Below are positions 60,518 through 64,000 of a DNA stretch of 64,000 nt, one piece after another. The notes under the pieces are model-generated. The model worked only from the letters and a program-made list of their open reading frames with translations, had not been told where the DNA came from and searched no databases. The stretch covers positions 47,873 to 111,872 of the forward strand of contig NZ_JANCPR020000031.1 of assembly GCF_028657195.3 (NCBI RefSeq), in the 5' to 3' direction. The first letter of the stretch is position 1. Each line of letters begins with the position of its first letter. The DNA is from Streptomyces iconiensis (GTDB lineage Bacteria > Actinomycetota > Actinomycetes > Streptomycetales > Streptomycetaceae). A program made the position numbers and the translations under genes.

Positions 60518-63013
60518 TCAGCGACCGGCGCTGTCGACCACGGCCGCCCACTCGTCCAGCAGCGCCTGCGCCGACGCCTGGTCCGGTCCCTCGGCCCACA
60601 GATGCGTGACGGCCTCGGCGGGATCCGGCAGCACCATCACCCAACGCCCGTCGGGCTCCACCACGCGCACGCCGTCGGTCGTGTCCACCGACCGCTCGCT
60701 GGCGGCCTCCACGACCGTACGCATCACAAGTCCCTTGACCGCCCAGGGCGTTGCGAGGTCACGCCGCTCCACATGCGCGCGCGGGATGCGTGCGTCGATC
60801 TGGCTGAGCCTGAGTTGCGTGCGCGCGACCAGCCCGATGAGGCGTACGAAGGCGGCGGAACCGTCGAAGACCGAACTGAACTCGGGAACGATGAAACCGC
60901 CCCTGCCGTCCCCGCCGAATACCGTCGCCTCGTCCCTGCTGACGCGGGTGAGATCACCCGGCGATGTGGTGGTCCACTCGACCTGCGTGCCGTGGTACGC
61001 CGCGACCTGCTCGGCGATGCGCGTCGTCGTCACGGGCAGCGCGACCCTGCCACTGCGGCGCTCAGCCGCCACCAGGTCGAGCATGACGAGCAGCGCCCTG
61101 TCGTCCTCCACGATCCGGCCGTGCTCGTCCACCAGCGACAGCCGCTCCCCCACCGGGTCGAAGCGCACCCCGAAGTCGGCGCGCGCCGAGGCCACGATCT
61201 CCCCGAGCCGCACCAGTCCGTTGCGGCGGGTCTCCACCGTCTCGGTCGGCCGGGACTCGTCGAGACCGGGGTTGATGGTCAACGAGTCGACGCCGAGCCG
61301 CCCCAGCAGGCTCGGCAGTACGAGTCCCGCGCTGCCGTTGGACGCGTCGACGACGACCTTCAGCCCGGCCTCCTCGACACCCGTCGTGTCCACGGCCCTG
61401 AGCAGCGAGCCCGTGTAGGAGTCGTAGACGCTGGAGGGAAAGCGCAGGTCACCGATCTCACCGGGGAAGGCCCTGCGGTACTCCTGGCGCGCGTACACCC
61501 GGTCGAGCTTGCGCTGTCCCGCCTGGGAGAGGTCGGCGCCGCGCTCGTCGAAGAACATGATGTCGACGGAGTCGGGCACACCTGGCGTCGTGCGGATCAT
61601 GATTCCGCCGGCGCTCCCGCGGGCCGTCTGCTGCCGCGCCACGGGAAGCGGAACGTTCTCCAGGTCGCGGACGTCGATCGCGCTGGTCTGCAACGCGGAA
61701 ATCATCGCCCGTTTGAGTGCACGCGCACCGCGGGAGTGGTCACGCGCCGTGGTGACGGTTGAACCTTTCTTCAGCGTCGTGGCATACGCGCCCGCCAGCC
61801 TGACCGCCAGCTCCGGGGTGATCTCGACGTTCAGGATTCCGGAGACACCACGCGCCCCGAACAGATGGGCCTGTCCCCTGGACTCCCAGATGACGGACGT
61901 GTTGACGAACGCACCGGCCTCGATGGTCTTGAACGGGTAGACGCGCACATTGCCCTGGACGATGGATTCCTCGCCGATGAGGCATTCATCGCCGATGACC
62001 GCGCCGTCCTCGATGCGCGCGGCACGCATGACATCGGTGTTCTTTCCGATGACGCAGCCGCGCAGGTTGGACTGCTGTCCGATGTAGACGTTGTCGTGGA
62101 CGACGGCCCGGTGCAGAAAGGCACCGCTCTTGACGACGACGTTCGAGCCGATGACGGAGTGCTCGCGGATTTCGGTGTCGGCCTCCACCTTGGCGTAGTC
62201 GCCGATGTAGAGCGGACCCCGCAGGACGGCGTCCGGATGCACCTCGGCGCCTTCCGCGACCCATACGCCCGGCGAGATCTCGAAGCCGTCCATCTCGGCG
62301 TCGACCTTGCCCTCCAGGACGTCCGCCTGAGCCTTCACATAGCTCTCGTGCGTGCCGACGTCCTCCCAGTAACCCTCGGCGATATAGCCGTAGATCGGCT
62401 TGCCTTCCTTCATCAACTGCGGGAAGACATCTCCGGACCAGTCCACGGAGGCATCGGCTTCGACGTAGTCGAAGACCTCGGGCTCCATGACATAGATACC
62501 TGTGTTGACGGTGTCGGAGAAGACCTGGCCCCACGTCGGCTTCTCCAGGAAGCGCTCGACCCGTCCGTCGTCGTCCACGATGGTGATGCCGAACTCCAGC
62601 GGGTTCGGTACCCGGGTCAGACAGACCGTGACGAGCGCACCGCGTTCGCGGTGAAAGCGGATGAGATCGGTGAGGTCGAAGTCCGTGAGCGCGTCACCCG
62701 AGATGACGAGGAACGAGTCGTCCCTGAGAGCTTCCTCGGCGTTCTTGACGCTGCCGGCCGTACCCAGAGGTTTTTCCTCGTTGGCATAGGTCAGCTCCAT
62801 GCCCAACTCTTCGCCGTCCCCGAAGTAATTCCTGACGAGAGAGGCCAGGAATTGCACGGTCACCACGGTCTCGTTGAGCCCATGCCGTTTGAGCAACCTC
62901 AGCACATGCTCCATGATCGGCCGATTCACCACCGGCAGGAGCGGCTTGGGCATGCTCGCGGTCATGGGGCGAAGGCGAGTACCTTCGCCACCAGCCATTA
63001 CGACGGCCTTCAT
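60518..63013 (-). CDS. Fused mannose-1-phosphate guanylyltransferase / phosphomannomutase
   Basis: An 831-residue fusion. The N-terminal nucleotidyltransferase has MKAVVMAGGEGTRLRPMTAS, followed by a left-handed beta-helix (about 250-370). The C-terminal phosphohexomutase has the active-site Ser in ARDHSRGARALKRAM and the metal and sugar loops (VVVDASNGSAG, FDPVGERLSLVDEHG, VEPDGRWVMVLPDP). It should make GDP-mannose for glycans and protein O-mannosylation. ATG 63013 follows GAGGAGG; earlier codons are not family-like. The S. coelicolor counterpart, SCO1388, has been linked to glycosylation. Confidence 0.93.
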   Translation of the reverse strand: MKAVVMAGGEGTRLRPMTASMPKPLLPVVNRPIMEHVLRLLKRHGLNETVVTVQFLASLVRNYFGDGEELGMELTYANEEKPLGTAGSVKNAEEALRDDSFLVISGDALTDFDLTDLIRFHRERGALVTVCLTRVPNPLEFGITIVDDDGRVERFLEKPTWGQVFSDTVNTGIYVMEPEVFDYVEADASVDWSGDVFPQLMKEGKPIYGYIAEGYWEDVGTHESYVKAQADVLEGKVDAEMDGFEISPGVWVAEGAEVHPDAVLRGPLYIGDYAKVEADTEIREHSVIGSNVVVKSGAFLHRAVVHDNVYIGQQSNLRGCVIGKNTDVMRAARIEDGAVIGDECLIGEESIVQGNVRVYPFKTIEAGAFVNTSVIWESRGQAHLFGARGVSGILNVEITPELAVRLAGAYATTLKKGSTVTTARDHSRGARALKRAMISALQTSAIDVRDLENVPLPVARQQTARGSAGGIMIRTTPGVPDSVDIMFFDERGADLSQAGQRKLDRVYARQEYRRAFPGEIGDLRFPSSVYDSYTGSLLRAVDTTGVEEAGLKVVVDASNGSAGLVLPSLLGRLGVDSLTINPGLDESRPTETVETRRNGLVRLGEIVASARADFGVRFDPVGERLSLVDEHGRIVEDDRALLVMLDLVAAERRSGRVALPVTTTRIAEQVAAYHGTQVEWTTTSPGDLTRVSRDEATVFGGDGRGGFIVPEFSSVFDGSAAFVRLIGLVARTQLRLSQIDARIPRAHVERRDLATPWAVKGLVMRTVVEAASERSVDTTDGVRVVEPDGRWVMVLPDPAEAVTHLWAEGPDQASAQALLDEWAAVVDSAGR

Positions 63014-63126
63014 GTTGGAAGCGTCCTCCTCGCACAGACGACGGTCACGCCAACCTTCACCCATCCAGGATGACCCACAAAGCTACTTTTCGGGCACCCG
63101 GCCTCAGCGACACTGGAAAGGCGGGA

Positions 63127-63735
63127 TCAGTCGGCCTGGGCATCCGCCCTGATGAGACGGCGGACCTGGACCACATAGAGGATCCCTGCCCACCAGTAGA
63201 GAGCCGTACCCCAGCCGGCGAACGCCCACCCGAAAATAGCAGCGAGTGACGCAAGCCACCCACTTCCGTCACTGAGCAACAGCAGCGGAAACGCGTACAT
63301 CAGATTGAACGTGGCGGCCTTGCCGAGGAAGTTCACCTGCGGTGGCGCATACCCATGCCTGTCCAGTACCCACACCATGCCCAGTAGCAACAGCTCTCTG
63401 GCCAGCAGAGCCGCGGTGAGCCACAGCGGAAGGATCTCCCGCCAGGTGAGTCCGACGAGCGTGGAGAGGATGTAGAGGCGATCGGCGGCCGGGTCGAGAA
63501 TCCTGCCGAGACTGCTGATCTGGTTCCAGCGCCGTGCGAGTTTGCCGTCCAGATAGTCACTGACTCCGCTGAACGCGAGCACGAGAAGCGCCCAACCATC
63601 GCAGTTGGGACCGCCGAACCGGGGCCACAGAATCAACCACAGAAACACCGGCACCCCGACGAGGCGGGCCATGCTGAGGATGTTGGGGATGGTGAGGACC
63701 CGGTCAGTCTGGACCCGCGTCTCCTGGACCTCCAC
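63127..63735 (-). CDS. pgsA: CDP-alcohol phosphatidyltransferase (PgsA-like)
   Basis: A 202-residue membrane enzyme with the full family signature D-x2-DG-x2-AR-x8-G-x3-D-x3-D (SDYLDGKLARRWNQISSLGR and on) and about five hydrophobic helices. It joins a CDP-alcohol to an alcohol in phospholipid synthesis, most likely phosphatidylglycerophosphate or a cardiolipin-type product. GTG 63735 follows CAGGAGG; the longer ATG frame would contain an in-frame TTA. It lies upstream of the GDP-mannose gene on the same strand, separated by 113 bases. Confidence 0.9.
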   Translation of the reverse strand: MEVQETRVQTDRVLTIPNILSMARLVGVPVFLWLILWPRFGGPNCDGWALLVLAFSGVSDYLDGKLARRWNQISSLGRILDPAADRLYILSTLVGLTWREILPLWLTAALLARELLLLGMVWVLDRHGYAPPQVNFLGKAATFNLMYAFPLLLLSDGSGWLASLAAIFGWAFAGWGTALYWWAGILYVVQVRRLIRADAQAD

Positions 63736-63832
63736 CCGGGGGCCTCCTGTGAGTAACCGTGCCAACGATGCTCCCTGACCCTACCGGGCAGCTGTTCACC
63801 CACCGTGCACGGGGTCCGGTTTGCGACACGAA

Positions 63833-63864
63833 AAAGCCCCGTTGGGGTGTCCCAACGGGGCTTT
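63833..63864 (-). terminator. Intrinsic terminator of the rRNA operon
   Basis: On the minus strand AAAGCCCCGTTGGG pairs with CCCAACGGGGCTTT around ACAC and is followed by a T-run. It lies 11 bases downstream of the 5S rRNA. Confidence 0.92.
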
Positions 63865-63875
63865 CTCCACAAAGA

Positions 63876-63994
63876 GTTCGGCGGTGTCCTACTCTCCCAC
63901 ACGCTCCCGCATGCAGTACCATCGGCGCTGAAAGGCTTAGCTTCCGGGTTCGGAATGAGACCGGGCGTTTCCCTCACGCTATGACCACCGAAAC
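63876..63994 (-). rRNA. rrf: 5S ribosomal RNA
   Basis: The minus strand has the complete 119-base 5S pattern, beginning GTTTCGGTGGTCATAGCG, with CCGAACCCGGAAGCTAAGCC in the middle and ending GACACCGCCGAAC. The two ends pair in the usual way. Only six further bases lie in the window; 23S should follow to the right. Confidence 0.97.
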
Positions 63995-64000
63995 ACTATG

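Overview
The window is high-GC DNA with GTG and TTG starts, rare TTA codons, leaderless-looking promoters and a DUF5999 gene. Together with the block garA / MerR / DUF151 / MerR / gcvP / Sbp / DUF881 / pgsA beside an rRNA operon, this points to Streptomyces or a close relative. No tRNA gene or CRISPR array was seen.

1-13.1 kb: an apparent specialised-metabolite gene cluster, almost all on the minus strand. It holds a stand-alone adenylation-thiolation-reductase (A-T-R) synthetase, a class I aminotransferase, a methyltransferase, a zinc-free MDR reductase, a diverged HisF-like barrel, two paralogous FAD amine-oxidase-like proteins and two paralogous alpha-helical proteins that are possibly TenA/heme-oxygenase-like. 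A divergent LuxR-type regulator flanks it. The regulator and the synthetase each carry a TTA codon, suggesting bldA control. I do not recognise the set as any described pathway, and it is the best candidate for an undescribed system here. The chemistry I can support is limited: an amino acid would be loaded and released reductively as an amino aldehyde, then transaminated, oxidised, reduced or methylated. The HisF-like protein could perform a ring-forming or ring-modifying step.

13.3-32.9 kb: mixed accessory metabolism. It includes an ArsR repressor divergent from a P1B-4 (Co/Fe-type) metal ATPase, a TetR gene with a long inverted repeat controlling an FMN/2Fe-2S reductase plus a PPOX flavoprotein, a GMC oxidoreductase, an SDR, mannose-6-phosphate isomerase, GNAT, an aldo/keto reductase (and a remnant of another), DUF2255, a LysR/DapA-family divergent pair, an acetyltransferase/TetR pair, an S9 peptidase, an isochorismatase-fold protein with substituted catalytic residues, and a small PPOX protein.

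32.9-34.7 kb: an apparently intact IS200/IS605-family element with divergent tnpB and tnpA and a hairpin at each end. It sits against the end of the PPOX gene and supplies that gene's stop codon.

34.7-49.9 kb: a frameshifted membrane protein with its ABC ATPase, a MocR regulator divergent from a PPOX protein with a direct-repeat operator, an EamA transporter, a stand-alone Clp N-domain protein, a DUF4232 lipoprotein, PadR, PhzF, a CPBP protease, a VWA/solute-binding protein, a glutamate-cysteine-ligase-like enzyme, an unknown TTA-containing gene and DUF5999.

50-64 kb: conserved core. It contains gcvP behind a tandem glycine riboswitch, a PRC-barrel protein, dinB, two MerR regulators, a DUF151 nuclease, the FHA protein GarA, DUF881-Sbp-DUF881, a fused GDP-mannose pyrophosphorylase/phosphomannomutase, a CDP-alcohol phosphatidyltransferase and the 5S rRNA of an rRNA operon on the minus strand. 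Short, locally unique tandem repeats recur at many gene junctions in the first 47 kb and sometimes extend into protein termini.
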